A stretch of 64,000 nucleotides of DNA from Betaproteobacteria bacterium (lineage in GTDB: Bacteria > Pseudomonadota > Gammaproteobacteria > Burkholderiales > Burkholderiaceae_E), in NCBI GenBank assembly GCA_016868375.1, contig VGHA01000002.1, positions 19,061 through 83,060 on the forward strand. Direction: 5' to 3'. The notes under the pieces are model-generated. The model was given only the letters and a program-made list of their open reading frames with translations, ran no database searches and was not told where the DNA came from. Position numbers and translations under genes: made by a program. Below are positions 20,041 to 31,414 of this stretch, in pieces. How positions within the stretch are numbered: the stretch's first letter is position 1; every line of letters begins with the position of its first letter.

Positions 20041-21791
20041 ATGATGACACCCCCACAGCGTCTGGAGCGCCTTCCGAGCGCCCCGATGCTGCCAGCGCAG
20101 CGAAGCCGTCGGCAGAGGCGGCAGGCGGTCAGTCGCCCGACGATGGTCAGGCGTCTGCCGGCAAGCCGCCGCGCCATGCGTTTCGCCGCCGCCGCGGGCG
20201 CCACCCCAACCGCACTGGGCAGGCGCGCCCTGACTCGGCTGATGGTCGCACCAATGGGCCGGATGAGGAGGCTGCGGCGGGTGCCGAGCGCCCGGTGGAA
20301 GAGGCGCCTGAGTTACCGGTGTATTCAAGCCAGCAGGCCATTGGGCTCGATGCTGCCGATCCCGCCAAACGGCGGCAACGTGATGTGCTCCCCGAGGAAG
20401 ATCTGCCGAAGCTGCACAAGCTGCTGGCCGATGCCGGGCTGGGGTCCCGGCGCGATATGGAAGAACTGATCGTTGCAGGACGCGTATCGGTGAACGGGCA
20501 GCCCGCCCACGTTGGTCAGCGTATCGGCCCGAACGATCAGGTGCGCGTAAACGGTCGCCCGATTCGCCGGCCGCCAACTTCTCTGCCGCCACGGGTGCTG
20601 CTCTATCACAAGCCGTCTGGAGAGATCTGTACCCGGGACGATCCCTCCAAGCGGGCTACCGTGTTCGAAAGGCTCCCGCGTCTGAAGGGCGCGCGCTGGG
20701 TAGCGGTTGGCCGTCTTGATTTCAATACCGAGGGTCTGCTTGTCTTCACCACCTCGGGCGATATCGCCAATCAGCTCATGCATCCGCGCTATGGTTGGGA
20801 GCGTGAATACGCGGTTCGCATTCTTGGCAGGATTGACGAAGAGACGCGCTCGCGACTGATGGAGGGCGTGGCGCTCGAGGATGGCCCGGCCGTGTTTTCC
20901 ACCGTCGAGGATCTCGGTGGCGAAGGCGCCAACGCCTGGTATCGCGTCGTGATCAGCGAGGGGCGCAACCGGGAGGTGCGCCGCATGTTCGATGTGGTTG
21001 GGCTGACCGTCAGTCGACTGGTGCGGTTGCGTTTCGGGCCGGTTGCGCTGCCTCGCGGCCTGTCGCGTGGGCGCTGGGCGGAATTGTCGCCAGCCGAGGT
21101 ACTGTCGCTGCAGCGGCTGCTGCGGGGGGGCGATCCCGCTACCGAAGCCGCCAGAGCTGCTGCCCGTGAGACCCTCGATCCGGATGACGACGATGCCGGA
21201 TGGAGCGATGCGGATGACGACTTCGAGCATCCACTTGACTCCATTGGTAACGTCGCGCTGCCCGAAGACGATGCGCCGGATGAACTGCCTCCCGAACTGT
21301 CAGACGATGAATGGCAGCCGAGTTCGCGCGATGCGCACCTCGAAGGCATTACCCGGACCGTTCGTCGCGGTGACCCTGCGCCGAAAGCGCCGGGCCAGGG
21401 GCGCCGTGCGCGCGCTCGAATGATGGGTCAGCAGGGCTTCGTGGGGCCGATGGACAGCGGCGGCGGAGCGGCGGCCACGGGCGGTGTGCCCGGCGGGCGC
21501 CAAGGCCGTGGACGCGGGGCCGGGGGGCGGGGTCCCAAAGCGGCGCCTGGCGCGCCCGGATTCTCCCTTCCCGGAGGCGGCGGCCAGCCGGGGCGCAAGC
21601 CTGGCGCGGGCAAACGCTCGGGCGGCAAGCCAGGCGGGGGCAAGTCAGCGGGCGGGCCTCGCCCTGGCGGGCAGTCGGGGCAGGGGGGGCAGCCCGGGCC
21701 GGCCTCTCCGGGTGCCGGCCGACGGCCGAGGCGCGGTCGGCGCGGTGGCGGTGGCGGTGGCGGTGGCGGGCCTGCACCCGGTGGCGCGTAA
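20037..21791 (+). CDS. rluB: 23S rRNA pseudouridine synthase B with long low-complexity N- and C-terminal extensions
   Basis: S4 domain [61 protein letters not shown]; acidic then Gly/Arg/Pro-rich tail. Confidence 0.92.
   Translation: MNDDTPTASGAPSERPDAASAAKPSAEAAGGQSPDDGQASAGKPPRHAFRRRRGRHPNRTGQARPDSADGRTNGPDEEAAAGAERPVEEAPELPVYSSQQAIGLDAADPAKRRQRDVLPEEDLPKLHKLLADAGLGSRRDMEELIVAGRVSVNGQPAHVGQRIGPNDQVRVNGRPIRRPPTSLPPRVLLYHKPSGEICTRDDPSKRATVFERLPRLKGARWVAVGRLDFNTEGLLVFTTSGDIANQLMHPRYGWEREYAVRILGRIDEETRSRLMEGVALEDGPAVFSTVEDLGGEGANAWYRVVISEGRNREVRRMFDVVGLTVSRLVRLRFGPVALPRGLSRGRWAELSPAEVLSLQRLLRGGDPATEAARAAARETLDPDDDDAGWSDADDDFEHPLDSIGNVALPEDDAPDELPPELSDDEWQPSSRDAHLEGITRTVRRGDPAPKAPGQGRRARARMMGQQGFVGPMDSGGGAAATGGVPGGRQGRGRGAGGRGPKAAPGAPGFSLPGGGGQPGRKPGAGKRSGGKPGGGKSAGGPRPGGQSGQGGQPGPASPGAGRRPRRGRRGGGGGGGGGPAPGGA
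21744..21769 (+). repeat. Hexanucleotide tandem repeat (GGTGGC)~4
   Basis: ggtggcggtggcggtggcggtggcgg inside rluB 3' end, encodes poly-Gly. Confidence 0.8.
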
Positions 21792-21806
21792 CCGCGAGCG
21801 CTTCGC

Positions 21807-21835
21807 TCAGCACATTCGGATTTTCAGGTTATAAT
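21807..21835 (+). promoter_or_regulatory. Putative promoter for rimP-nusA-infB operon (perfect -10 TATAAT)
   Basis: TATAAT at 21830-21835, weak -35 TCAGCA at 21807-21812 (17-nt spacing). Confidence 0.6.
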
Positions 21836-21886
21836 TTTTTGTTGTTTACCCGTCCCGGCAGGCTTTCAGGGACGGGCTTGGGGTGA

Positions 21887-21912
21887 ATGGGCTTGCGAGC
21901 CCATTTTTTTTT
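21887..21912 (+). terminator. Intrinsic terminator/attenuator in the rimP leader: ATGGGCT-tgcg-AGCCCAT + T9
   Basis: 7-bp perfect stem, tetraloop, and T9 tract; lies upstream of the likely rimP start. Confidence 0.8.
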
Positions 21913-22014
21913 CCTCGGCGCCAGGCTGGGGACGGCAGGGTGGAGAGTAATAGGTTGAATGCTGGGTCGCGGACACGATCCGAGCGCGCGCGCGAACCTG
22001 TTTCGGAAATCGGC

Positions 22015-22575
22015 GTGAGCGCCTCGGGCATTCCTCATCTGCACGAGCTGGTCGAGCGAACGATTGAGCCGATGGGGTACGAACTGGTCGATGTTGAATT
22101 CGGCCAGCGCGGGCTATTGCGAATCGTCATTGATTCTCCAGCAGGGATCCGGGTTGAAGACTGCGAACAGGTCAGCCGGCAATTAAGCCATCTGTTTACT
22201 GTCGAAAACATCGACTACGATCGGCTGGAAATTTCATCGCCGGGGCTCGACAGGCCACTTCGCCAGCCGCGCGATTTTGTCCGGTTTGCCTCCAACCGAA
22301 TCACGCTTCGGCTTCGGCAGCCTTTCCAGGGCAGGCGAAACTTCGAGGGCATCCTCACCGTTGAAGACGAAGGTCGATTCGGGCTCGAACTGGTTGAGCC
22401 TGAAAACAACACGCCGCGCAAACCGGGGGCGGGTCGGCCCGCAGCGAAGCGGGCGGGCGCTGCGCGCAAAGCCGTCAAGCCCGGTGAGCAGGAAGCGCCG
22501 GTCACGGTGCGCAAACTTATCTTTTCGCTCGACGAAGTCGAGCGGGCACGTCTGGTGCCGATCGTGAAGTTTTAG
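22015..22575 (+). CDS. rimP: Ribosome maturation factor RimP
   Basis: LVERTIEPMGYELVDVEFGQRGLLRIVIDSPAGIRVEDCEQVSRQLSHLFTVENIDYDRLEISSPGLDRPL; GTG start chosen because the ATG at 21883 lies just upstream of the terminator hairpin, so an ORF from there would span it. Confidence 0.92.
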   Translation: MSASGIPHLHELVERTIEPMGYELVDVEFGQRGLLRIVIDSPAGIRVEDCEQVSRQLSHLFTVENIDYDRLEISSPGLDRPLRQPRDFVRFASNRITLRLRQPFQGRRNFEGILTVEDEGRFGLELVEPENNTPRKPGAGRPAAKRAGAARKAVKPGEQEAPVTVRKLIFSLDEVERARLVPIVKF

Positions 22576-22584
22576 GAGCTGAGC

Positions 22585-24069
22585 ATGAGCCGAGAAGTCC
22601 TGCTGTTGGTCGATGCGCTGGCGCGCGAAAAGAACGTCGCGCGTGACGTCGTGTTTGCAGCGCTCGAAACTGCGCTCGCCTCCGCCACCAAAAAACGTTT
22701 CAAGGAAGAGGTCGATGTTCGCGTGACGATCGATCGGCTTTCTGGTGACTATGAAGCCTTCCGTCGCTGGCAGGTTGTTCCAGACGGCGAACTCGAGGAT
22801 CACGACATCCAGATGATCCTGAGCGAAGCGCATAAACAGGTCGCTGACGTTCAGGTGGGTGACTTCATCGAGGAAGAGCTTGATGCGGTTGAGCTGGGCC
22901 GAATTGGCGCGCAGGCAGCCAAGCAGGTCATTCTCCAGCGTATTCGCGAAGCCGAGCGCGAGCAGATTATCGACGACTTCCTCGCGCGCGGCGAGCCGAT
23001 CATGTCAGGCACCGTCAAGCGCATCGATCGCGAAGGCGCGATCATTGAAACCGGCAAGCTCGAAGCGCGGCTGCCTCGCGATCAGATGATTCCCAAGGAA
23101 AACCTGCGCGTCGGTGATCGGGTGCGCGCACTCGTGCTCCGCGTGAACCGCGAGGGTCGCGGACCACAGCTCATTTTGTCGCGCACCGCGCCCGATTTCA
23201 TCCGGCATCTGTTCACCAATGAGGTGCCTGAAATCGAGCAGGGGCTGCTGCAGATCAAGGCGGCGGCACGTGATGCGGGTGTCCGCGCAAAAATTGCGGT
23301 TCACACCACCGACCGCCGAATCGATCCGATCGGCACCTGTGTGGGCGTGCGCGGTTCGCGGGTGCAGGCCGTGACGGGCGAGCTTGCGGGCGAGCGCGTT
23401 GACATCGTTCTGTGGTCGGAGGATCCGGCGCAGTTCGTGATTGGTGCGCTCGCACCTGCCAATGTGTCCTCGATCGTTGTTGATGAGGACAAGCACGCGA
23501 TGGACGTGGTGGTTGACGAGGACAACCTGGCGCTTGCGATCGGAACCGGCGGCAGAAACGTCAGGCTCGCGTCCGAGCTTACCGGCTGGCACATCAACAT
23601 CATGACCCGTGAAGAGTCGCAGCAGAAGTCGGCCGCTGAGCGCGGCGAAGTACGCAACGTCTTCATGCAGCAGCTGGATGTGGACGAGGAAGTCGCAGAC
23701 ATCCTGATCGACGAGGGCTTTACCAGTCTCGAAGAAATCGCGTACGTGCCGCTCAACGAGATGCTCGAGATCGAGGCGTTCGACGAGGACACCGTGAACG
23801 AGCTTCGCGATCGGGCGCGCAATGTTCTGCTGACAGAGGCCATTGCCACCGAAGAGAAAATTGGCGCGGCGGCCGAAGATCTGCTGTCTCTTGAAGGTAT
23901 GGATCGGGACCTGGCCGCACGGTTGTCAGATTCCGGCGTCCACACCCGCGACGAGCTGGCAGAGCTCGCCGTAGACGAGCTGGTCGACGCAACCGGGATT
24001 GACGAGCAGCGGGCCCGCGACCTGATCATCCGTGCGCGTGCGCACTGGTTTGAGAGTGAGCAGGCCTGA
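22585..24069 (+). CDS. nusA: Transcription termination/antitermination factor NusA
   Basis: Full-length 494 aa; S1, KH domains, acidic C-terminal repeats. Confidence 0.98.
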   Translation: MSREVLLLVDALAREKNVARDVVFAALETALASATKKRFKEEVDVRVTIDRLSGDYEAFRRWQVVPDGELEDHDIQMILSEAHKQVADVQVGDFIEEELDAVELGRIGAQAAKQVILQRIREAEREQIIDDFLARGEPIMSGTVKRIDREGAIIETGKLEARLPRDQMIPKENLRVGDRVRALVLRVNREGRGPQLILSRTAPDFIRHLFTNEVPEIEQGLLQIKAAARDAGVRAKIAVHTTDRRIDPIGTCVGVRGSRVQAVTGELAGERVDIVLWSEDPAQFVIGALAPANVSSIVVDEDKHAMDVVVDEDNLALAIGTGGRNVRLASELTGWHINIMTREESQQKSAAERGEVRNVFMQQLDVDEEVADILIDEGFTSLEEIAYVPLNEMLEIEAFDEDTVNELRDRARNVLLTEAIATEEKIGAAAEDLLSLEGMDRDLAARLSDSGVHTRDELAELAVDELVDATGIDEQRARDLIIRARAHWFESEQA

Positions 24070-24107
24070 GGGCGGCTTCATCGCGCCAGGTTCAGGGAAG
24101 GACAGAA

Positions 24108-27044
24108 ATGGCAAGTACCAACGTTGCAAGTTTCGCAACCGAACTGAAGATGCCCGTCGAGATGCTGCTGGAGCAGCTGCGCTCGGCGGGTGTCGAAAAG
24201 CGTTCGGGCGACGACACGGTCACCGAGGCAGACAAAGAGCGCCTGCTGGAAGCGCTGCGGCGCGCGCATGGTGGCGGTGAAGCGCCCAAGAAAAAAATCA
24301 CGCTTACCCGGAAGCAGACCTCTGAGATCAAGCAGGCCGATGCCACCGGTAAGGCTCGAACCATTCAGGTCGAGGTGCGCAAGAAGCGCGTCTTTGTGAA
24401 GCGCGATGGCACCGAGGTGCCCGTGTCCGAGGTGCCGACGCAGCCCGCCGAGTCTCCCATCGACGAAGATCAGCTTCGTCTGCGCGAGGAGGAAGAGCGT
24501 CGTCAACAGCAGCTGCTCGAGCTTCAGGCTGCGGAACTGCGTGAGAAGCAGCAGTGGCTCGAGGAAGAGCGTCTTCGGGCCGAGGCCGCTGCGGAAGAAG
24601 CCGCGCGGCGTGAGGCTGAGGCGCTCGCCGAGCAGCAACGCCTGGCGGCTGAAAACGAAGCCCGTCGGCGCGAGCAGGCGTCGGCCGCATCCGATGTGGT
24701 GCAACCGGTTACCAATGAACAGACTCTGCAGCGCGAGGCGGAAAATTCCGCCAGACGCAAGGCGGAAGCGCAGGCCGCTGCTCAGGCGCAGGCGGCTGCC
24801 GACGCACGTCGTCGTGCCGACGAAGAGGCGCGGGTGCGGTCCGAGGCGCGGGCTCGCGCCGAGGCCGAGGTTGCAGAAATCAATCGGCTGATGAGCGCCT
24901 CCCGAAAGCCTGTTGCCAAGCCGGTTGAGGCCCTGCCGCCGGCACCGGCACCGGCACCGGTAGTGGCCGCAGCGCCCCAGCCCGCTCCCGCAGCGCCGGC
25001 TGGCGCCAAGGCGCGGGTCAAGGGCACGCTGCATCGCGCTGCCGGCGCACCCTCGCGAACCGGTCCCGCAGCACCGGCACCTGCTGGCGATGCTCAGAAG
25101 AAACACGTCAAGTCAGAGAAGCTGTCCTCGACCTGGTCAGAGGAAGCCGCCAAGAAGCGCGCGATCAAAACGCGTGGCGACTCGAGCGGTGGTAGCGCCG
25201 GTTGGCGGGGACCGCGGGGCGGCGGGTCAAATCGCGGTCGCGATCGTGGCGCCGAAGTGCCGCAGGTCGCGGCAGCGCCTGCGGAAGCGGTGGTTCGCGA
25301 GGTCCATATCGCTGAAACCGTCACCGTTGCCGATCTTGCGCACAAGATGTCGGTGAAGGCGGCTGAGGTCATCAAGACCCTGATGAAGCTTGGTCAGATG
25401 GTCACCATCAATCAGGTGCTTGACCAGGACACGGCCATGATCGTGGTCGAGGAAATGGGGCATCTTGCAGTCGCAGCCAAGCTTGACGATCCCGAGGCAT
25501 TCCTCGAGGAAAGCGGCGACTTGGGCGACCAGATTCCACGGCCGCCTGTGGTCACAGTCATGGGCCACGTCGATCATGGTAAAACCTCGCTGCTTGACTC
25601 GATCCGTCGGTCCAAGGTTGCGGCGGGCGAGGCGGGTGGCATCACTCAACACATCGGCGCCTACCATGTGCAAACCCCACGAGGCGTCATCACCTTCCTC
25701 GACACGCCAGGTCACGAGGCCTTCACGGCGATGCGGGCGCGCGGCGCGAAAGCCACTGACATCGTCATTCTGGTGGTGGCTGCGGACGACGGCGTGATGC
25801 CGCAAACCATCGAGGCCATCCGGCATGCCCGGGCGGCTAACGTGCCCGTCGTCATCGCGATGAACAAGATCGACAAACCCGAGGCGAACCCGGACCGCGT
25901 CAAGCAGGAACTGGTCGCTCAGGAGGTCGTGCCCGAGGAATACGGCGGCGATTCACCGCTGGTGCCGGTATCCGCCAAAACAGGCGAGGGTATCGATTCC
26001 CTGCTTGAAAACGTGCTGCTGCAGGCAGAAGTGCTTGAGTTGAAGGCGGTTCGCGATGGCGCGGCCAAGGGGCTGGTCATCGAAGCCCGCCTCGACAAAG
26101 GCCGAGGTCCGGTGGCCACGGTTCTGGTTCAGTCCGGAACGCTCAAGCGAGGCGATGTGGTGCTGGCGGGTTCTGCGTTCGGCCGCGTTCGCGCGATGCT
26201 CGATGAAAATGCTCGCCCGGTTAACGAAGCCGGTCCCTCCATTCCGGTTGAGATCCAGGGTCTGGCCGAGGTGCCTGCCGCTGGTGAGGAAGTCATCGTG
26301 CTGGGCGACGAACGCAAAGCGCGCGAAATCGCGCTGTTCCGGCAGGGTAAGTTCCGCGACGTGAAGCTCGCGAAGCGGCAGGCCGCCAAGCTCGAAAACA
26401 TGCTCGAGCAAATGTCGGAGGGTGACGTCAAGACACTGCCGCTGATCATCAAGGCCGATGTGCAGGGTTCTCAGGAGGCCTTGACGCATGCCATGCTCAA
26501 GCTGGGTACCGAAGAGGTACGGATCACGGTCGTGCATCAGGCGGTCGGTGGCATCACAGAGTCTGACGTCAACCTGGCGACCGCTTCCAAGGCCGTCATT
26601 ATTGGCTTTAACGTGCGCGCCGATCAGGCCGCTAAACGCCTGGCTGAAACAAACGGCGTCGACATCCGCTACTACAACATCATCTATGACGCGGTCGACG
26701 AGGTGAAGGCCGCCATGGCTGGTCTGCTCTCACCCGAACAGAAGGAAGAGACGCTGGGTCTGGTCGAGATCCGGCAGATCTTCCGGGTGTCTAAGGTGGG
26801 AACCATCGCCGGCTGTATGGTGCTCGAAGGTGTGGTGCGGCGTGGGGCCCGAGTCCGTCTGCTGCGTGACAACACCGTCATCTGGACGGGCGAGCTCGAC
26901 TCGCTCAAGCGCTTCAAGGACGACGTCCGAGAGGTCAAGGAAGGCTTCGAATGCGGTTTGTCGCTGCGGGGCTACGACGACATTCACGAGCGTGACCAGA
27001 TCGAAGTGTTCGAGGTCAAAGAAGTCGCCCGTACGACGCTTTAA
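24108..27044 (+). CDS. infB: Translation initiation factor IF-2
   Basis: 978 aa; [58 protein letters not shown]. Confidence 0.99.
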   Translation: MASTNVASFATELKMPVEMLLEQLRSAGVEKRSGDDTVTEADKERLLEALRRAHGGGEAPKKKITLTRKQTSEIKQADATGKARTIQVEVRKKRVFVKRDGTEVPVSEVPTQPAESPIDEDQLRLREEEERRQQQLLELQAAELREKQQWLEEERLRAEAAAEEAARREAEALAEQQRLAAENEARRREQASAASDVVQPVTNEQTLQREAENSARRKAEAQAAAQAQAAADARRRADEEARVRSEARARAEAEVAEINRLMSASRKPVAKPVEALPPAPAPAPVVAAAPQPAPAAPAGAKARVKGTLHRAAGAPSRTGPAAPAPAGDAQKKHVKSEKLSSTWSEEAAKKRAIKTRGDSSGGSAGWRGPRGGGSNRGRDRGAEVPQVAAAPAEAVVREVHIAETVTVADLAHKMSVKAAEVIKTLMKLGQMVTINQVLDQDTAMIVVEEMGHLAVAAKLDDPEAFLEESGDLGDQIPRPPVVTVMGHVDHGKTSLLDSIRRSKVAAGEAGGITQHIGAYHVQTPRGVITFLDTPGHEAFTAMRARGAKATDIVILVVAADDGVMPQTIEAIRHARAANVPVVIAMNKIDKPEANPDRVKQELVAQEVVPEEYGGDSPLVPVSAKTGEGIDSLLENVLLQAEVLELKAVRDGAAKGLVIEARLDKGRGPVATVLVQSGTLKRGDVVLAGSAFGRVRAMLDENARPVNEAGPSIPVEIQGLAEVPAAGEEVIVLGDERKAREIALFRQGKFRDVKLAKRQAAKLENMLEQMSEGDVKTLPLIIKADVQGSQEALTHAMLKLGTEEVRITVVHQAVGGITESDVNLATASKAVIIGFNVRADQAAKRLAETNGVDIRYYNIIYDAVDEVKAAMAGLLSPEQKEETLGLVEIRQIFRVSKVGTIAGCMVLEGVVRRGARVRLLRDNTVIWTGELDSLKRFKDDVREVKEGFECGLSLRGYDDIHERDQIEVFEVKEVARTTL

Positions 27045-27053
27045 GGCGGTTTG

Positions 27054-27431
27054 ATGGCAAAGCGCAGTGCGTCTGCGGGCCCCCGAGGGGTCCGCGTCGC
27101 CGAACAGATTCACCAGGAACTCGCCCTTCTGATTCGGGGTGAGCTCAAGGATGCAGGGCCGGGTATGATCACGCTCACCGGGGTCGATCTGACCCCGGAC
27201 TATGCGTATGCCACCGTTTATTTCACTGTACTGCCGGACGATCCAGCCACCGTTGAAGTCACGACGCAGGCGCTTTCGCGCGCGGCGGGCTTCATGCGCG
27301 GCCAGATCGGTCGACGGATCCGTATTCACACGACGCCCGAGCTGCGCTTCGTTCTCGATCGCTCCACGCTGCGAGGGCTCGAGCTCGACCGCCTGATCAG
27401 CGAAGCAAACCGTCGCCAGGCCGACGAGTGA
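27054..27431 (+). CDS. rbfA: 30S ribosome-binding factor A
   Basis: RVAEQIHQELALLIRGELKDAG... TLRGLELDRLISEANRRQ. Confidence 0.96.
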   Translation: MAKRSASAGPRGVRVAEQIHQELALLIRGELKDAGPGMITLTGVDLTPDYAYATVYFTVLPDDPATVEVTTQALSRAAGFMRGQIGRRIRIHTTPELRFVLDRSTLRGLELDRLISEANRRQADE

Positions 27432-28375
27432 GCGCGGCCTCCGCAGTGCAGCAGCCGCGAGCGGCGCGAGCGGCCAGTCCGCGCGACCCCATCGATGGCG
27501 TGCTGCTGCTCGACAAGCCACGCGGGCTCAGCTCCAGCCAGGCCATGCTTGTCTGCCGGCGGCTGCTCGGTGCGGCCAAAGCGGGTCACGGTGGCACACT
27601 CGATCCAATGGCAAGCGGCCTGTTGCCGATCCTGGTTGGCGAAGCGACCAAGTTTGCGCACGACCTGCTTGATGCAGACAAAACCTATGCTGCAACACTG
27701 CATCTTGGGCAGACCAGTACCACCGGCGATGCTGAGGGACAGATCGTTATAACGGGCAATGCCCTGCCCACTGAACCTGAGCTTGTGTCGGCGCTGCAAA
27801 GGTTCGAGGGGCCCATTGCGCAGCGGCCGCCCATGCATTCGGCGCTGAAGCATCAGGGACGCCCGCTGTACGACTATGCGCGCAGCGGCGTCGATGTTGA
27901 GCGGGCAACTCGAACCGTTGTCATTCACCGGATTGACCTGCTTGTGTTCGAAGGTGAGTTTGTGCGGCTGCGGGTCAGCTGCAGCAAGGGCACGTATATC
28001 CGAACACTCGCCGAAGACATCGGTGAGGCAGTGGGTTGCGGCGCCTGGCTTTCCGATCTGCGTCGTGAAGCCGTTGATTCGCTATCGCTCGACAACGGGG
28101 TATCGCTCGATGCGCTCGAGGCGCTCGATCTTGTCGAAAGGCGTAAGCGACTGATGCCGCTTGATTCGCTGGTGCAGCGACTGCCGATCGTTGAACTCGA
28201 TGCCGCTGCGGCGCTTCGACTGACCCAGGGCCAGCGCCTGCGACTTGCCCCCCGGACAGACGACCCGCCGCAGCGCGTTCGCGTGGTTCACGCCAATCGC
28301 CTGCTCGGCGTCGCCATGCTCGATGGTGGCGTACTCATTTCGCAACGGATGATCGCCGCACCCACCACTGGCTAG
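27428..28375 (+). CDS. truB: tRNA pseudouridine(55) synthase
   Basis: DGVLLLDKPRGLSSSQAML...KAGHGGTLDPMASGLLPILVGEATKF; GTG start overlapping rbfA stop. Confidence 0.97.
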   Translation: MSAASAVQQPRAARAASPRDPIDGVLLLDKPRGLSSSQAMLVCRRLLGAAKAGHGGTLDPMASGLLPILVGEATKFAHDLLDADKTYAATLHLGQTSTTGDAEGQIVITGNALPTEPELVSALQRFEGPIAQRPPMHSALKHQGRPLYDYARSGVDVERATRTVVIHRIDLLVFEGEFVRLRVSCSKGTYIRTLAEDIGEAVGCGAWLSDLRREAVDSLSLDNGVSLDALEALDLVERRKRLMPLDSLVQRLPIVELDAAAALRLTQGQRLRLAPRTDDPPQRVRVVHANRLLGVAMLDGGVLISQRMIAAPTTG

Positions 28376-28453
28376 TCGGCGTGTGCGTATGCCAACCATT
28401 CCGATCAATCTGCCTCCCGACGACTCTAATACCCAAGATCAGGACATCCTCCG

Positions 28454-30310
28454 ATGACATCCCAGGCTATTCGCAATATCGCAATCATTGCCCACGTTGA
28501 CCATGGCAAAACGACGCTGGTCGATCAACTGCTTCGCCAGTCCGGCATATTTCGTGTCAACCAGCAGGTCGCTGAACGCGTCATGGACAGCAACGACCTT
28601 GAACGTGAACGCGGCATCACCATCCTTGCCAAGAACTGTGCAGTCGACTTCGACGGCACGCGTATCAACATCGTCGATACACCGGGGCACGCGGACTTCG
28701 GCGGCGAGGTTGAACGGGCGCTGTCGATGGTCGATGGCGTGTTGCTGCTGGTTGATGCGGTCGAAGGACCGATGCCGCAGACACGTTTCGTCACGCGCAA
28801 GGCGCTCGCGCTGGGGTTGCGTCCGATTGTGGTGGTCAATAAAATTGATCGCCCTGGTGCCAGGCCGGACTGGGTTGTCAGCCAGACCTTTGACCTATTC
28901 GATCGACTCGGCGCAAGCGAGGAGCAGCTCGATTTTCCGGTGGTCTACGCCTCAGCGGTAAACGGATACGCGCTTGATGCGATGCGCGATCTACCTGCTG
29001 CGCAGGCCGGCGAGGCCAGCATGGCGCCGCTGTTTCGGGCAATCCTTCGCCACGTTCCGGCGCGCGCCGATGATCCCGATGGCCCGCTGCAATTGCAGAT
29101 TTCAGCGCTCGACTACTCCAGCTACGTTGGCCGTATTGGTATTGGCCGCATCAACCGCGGGCGAATCCGCCCAGGACAGCCTGTGATCATTTTGCACGGT
29201 GATGCGTCGGCGGGCGGCAAGGCGCCCATGCAGGCCAGGATCAATCAGGTGCTACGATTCAAGGGGCTTGAGCGGGTGGTGGTGGACGAGGCGCAGGCCG
29301 GCGATATTGTTGCTGTCAATGGCATCGAAGAGCTTGGTATCGGTTGCACGGTGTCTGACCCTGGGACTCCAGCCGCGCTACCCATGCTGACCGTTGATGA
29401 ACCAACCATGACGATGGAGTTTCTGGTGAACACCTCGCCAATGGCTGGACGCGAGGGGCGCTTCGTTACCAGTCGGCAGTTGCGTGAGCGCCTGGAGCGC
29501 GAGCTGAAGAGCAATGTGGCTCTGCGGGTTGAGTTCACGTCCGACTCCGACACTTTCATCGTCTCGGGGCGCGGAGAACTGCACCTCACCATCCTGATCG
29601 AAAACATGCGTCGCGAGGGCTACGAGCTGGCGGTATCCCGGCCCAAACCGCGCCTGCAGGTGGTTGATGGTGTGCGTCTTGAGCCCTTCGAAACGCTGGC
29701 AGTGGATATCGAAGATGCGCACCAGGGCGGCGTGATGGAAATGCTTGCGATGCGGCGCGGGGAACTGGTGTCGATGGAGCCCGATGGCCGCGGCCGGGTT
29801 CGGCTCGACTACCGTGTGCCGGCCCGTGGCTTGATCGGGTTCCACAACGAGTTCCTCAATCTGACGCGAGGCACTGGCATTGCGAGCCATGTGTTCGATG
29901 AATACGCACCCTGGGCGGGCGACATCGAAACGCGCCGAAACGGCGTTCTCATATCACAGGATGATGGCGCCGCAGTGACCTACGCGCTTTGGAAACTGCA
30001 GGACCGGGGAAGGATGTTTGTCAGACCCAATGATCCGGTCTACGAAGGTATGGTCATCGGAATTCATACCCGTGACAACGATCTCGTCGTGAACCCAATC
30101 CGCGAGAAGAAGCTGACCAACGTTCGTGCATCCGGGAAGGACGAAAACATTCAGCTCACCCCGCCCGTTGAATTGACGCTTGAGAAGGCGGTTGAATTCA
30201 TCGCCGATGATGAACTGGTTGAAGTCACGCCCACGTCCATCCGACTGCGCAAGCGTTTCCTCAAAGAGCACGAGCGGCGTCGCGCCTCGCGAGAAGGCGA
30301 AGCTGCCTGA
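28454..30310 (+). CDS. typA: Translational GTPase TypA/BipA
   Basis: [25 protein letters not shown] ... [28 protein letters not shown]. Confidence 0.98.
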   Translation: MTSQAIRNIAIIAHVDHGKTTLVDQLLRQSGIFRVNQQVAERVMDSNDLERERGITILAKNCAVDFDGTRINIVDTPGHADFGGEVERALSMVDGVLLLVDAVEGPMPQTRFVTRKALALGLRPIVVVNKIDRPGARPDWVVSQTFDLFDRLGASEEQLDFPVVYASAVNGYALDAMRDLPAAQAGEASMAPLFRAILRHVPARADDPDGPLQLQISALDYSSYVGRIGIGRINRGRIRPGQPVIILHGDASAGGKAPMQARINQVLRFKGLERVVVDEAQAGDIVAVNGIEELGIGCTVSDPGTPAALPMLTVDEPTMTMEFLVNTSPMAGREGRFVTSRQLRERLERELKSNVALRVEFTSDSDTFIVSGRGELHLTILIENMRREGYELAVSRPKPRLQVVDGVRLEPFETLAVDIEDAHQGGVMEMLAMRRGELVSMEPDGRGRVRLDYRVPARGLIGFHNEFLNLTRGTGIASHVFDEYAPWAGDIETRRNGVLISQDDGAAVTYALWKLQDRGRMFVRPNDPVYEGMVIGIHTRDNDLVVNPIREKKLTNVRASGKDENIQLTPPVELTLEKAVEFIADDELVEVTPTSIRLRKRFLKEHERRRASREGEAA

Positions 30311-30402
30311 AGCCGGTCCCGATGCCGCCGCTTCGATACAACATCCCCCTAATCTAGTGACTGCCCTATTGGCGCGCGGGCGTTTCTCCGGCATCCTTCT
30401 AC

Positions 30403-30427
30403 CTTGCATGGATCGGACCATTGCAAG
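30403..30427. other. Near-perfect inverted repeat CTTGCATGG-atcgga-CCATTGCAAG upstream of the SWIB gene
   Basis: 9/10-bp arms with a single-base bulge, about 60 nt before the ORF. Confidence 0.5.
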
Positions 30428-30487
30428 ATCAGTGTCCGTCACCAGCAAGACAGCTATCCACCCCGGATTGAACCAGGAGAGTCGAAC

Positions 30488-30907
30488 ATGGCAACTGCCA
30501 AAAAGGCCGCGAAGAAACCCGTAGCAAAGAAGGCTGCTAAGAAGCCGGCCGCCAAGGTCGCAGCGAAAAAGCCTGCAGCCAAGAAAGCGGCGGCGCCGGC
30601 CAAGAAAGTCGCTGCTAAGAAGCCCGCTGCAGCCAAGAAACCCGCAGCCAAAAAGCCCCGCACCCCTAACGCTGCCTTCATGAAGGCGCTTACCCCCAGC
30701 GCGGCACTGGCTGCGGTGGTCGGTGACAAACCGCTGCCGCGCACCGAAGTGGTCAAGAAGATGTGGGAGTACATCAAGAAGGCCAAGCTGCAGGACGCAA
30801 CCAACAAGCGTCAAATCAACGCCGATGACAAGCTGAAAGCGGTTTTCGGCAAAGCCTCGGTCAACATGTTCGAAATGACCAAACTGGTCGGCAAGCACCT
30901 TAGCTGA
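30488..30907 (+). CDS. SWIB/MDM2-domain protein with histone H1/AlgP-like AKKPA-rich N-terminus
   Basis: MATAKKAAKKPVAKKAAKKPAAKVAAKK... then PNAAFMKALTPSAALAAVVGDKPLPRTEVVKKMWEYIKKAKLQDATNKRQINADDKLKAVFGKASVNMFEMTKLVGKHL. Confidence 0.92.
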   Translation: MATAKKAAKKPVAKKAAKKPAAKVAAKKPAAKKAAAPAKKVAAKKPAAAKKPAAKKPRTPNAAFMKALTPSAALAAVVGDKPLPRTEVVKKMWEYIKKAKLQDATNKRQINADDKLKAVFGKASVNMFEMTKLVGKHLS

Positions 30908-30970
30908 TCAGCACCGTGCTGCACTGATTGTCACGGAGCCGGTCACGGTTCCGGTTACATCGAAGCAGCA

Positions 30971-31004
30971 GAAAAGAGCGGCCTCAGTGCCGCTCTTTTC
31001 TTTT
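30971..31004 (+). terminator. Rho-independent terminator GAAAAGAGCGGC-ctcagt-GCCGCTCTTTTC + T
   Basis: 12-bp perfect stem with T-rich tail after the SWIB gene. Confidence 0.92.
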
Positions 31005-31023
31005 AGGCGAGCCTGAGGGCCGC

Positions 31024-31383
31024 TTAGTCACGGCGCGGTGACGAATCGCCTGGCGGCTTTGTTCGGATAAAGTCGCCCTCAATGATCTTGCCGGGATCTG
31101 CGACCGAAGCGCCCGTTCGCGCCTGGGTCTGTCTAAGACTCTCCTGGGTGGCGCGATCGATGGTTTCGCGTAGTTGTCGCCTTAGCCGTCGCGTTCGCCA
31201 CCAGAACCAGCCTCCGGCGATCACGCCGACCGCCAGCAGTCCAGCAAAAACAAATACCGACAGAAACAGGGCAGCGGTGATCACCGCGACGCCCAGGACG
31301 GCGCCGATGAAGCGGGTGAAAGGCCCGCCGCCTTCGATCTTCGCCTGAAACTGGAGTCGAACAGGCTTGTTGGGGTCCTGCAA
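31024..31383 (-). CDS. Hypothetical small membrane protein
   Basis: 119 aa; hydrophobic FIGAVLGVAVITAALFLSVFVFAGLLAVGVIAGGWFWW then basic helix. Confidence 0.7.
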   Translation of the reverse strand: MQDPNKPVRLQFQAKIEGGGPFTRFIGAVLGVAVITAALFLSVFVFAGLLAVGVIAGGWFWWRTRRLRRQLRETIDRATQESLRQTQARTGASVADPGKIIEGDFIRTKPPGDSSPRRD

Positions 31384-31414
31384 AGTGATGTCTCCCGGTT
31401 GAATGGATCAGGCC

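Noticed and set aside
24946-24961. GGCACC tandem repeats in infB
   Set aside because: Encode the Pro/Ala linker normal for IF-2 N-terminal region; no evidence of phase variation.
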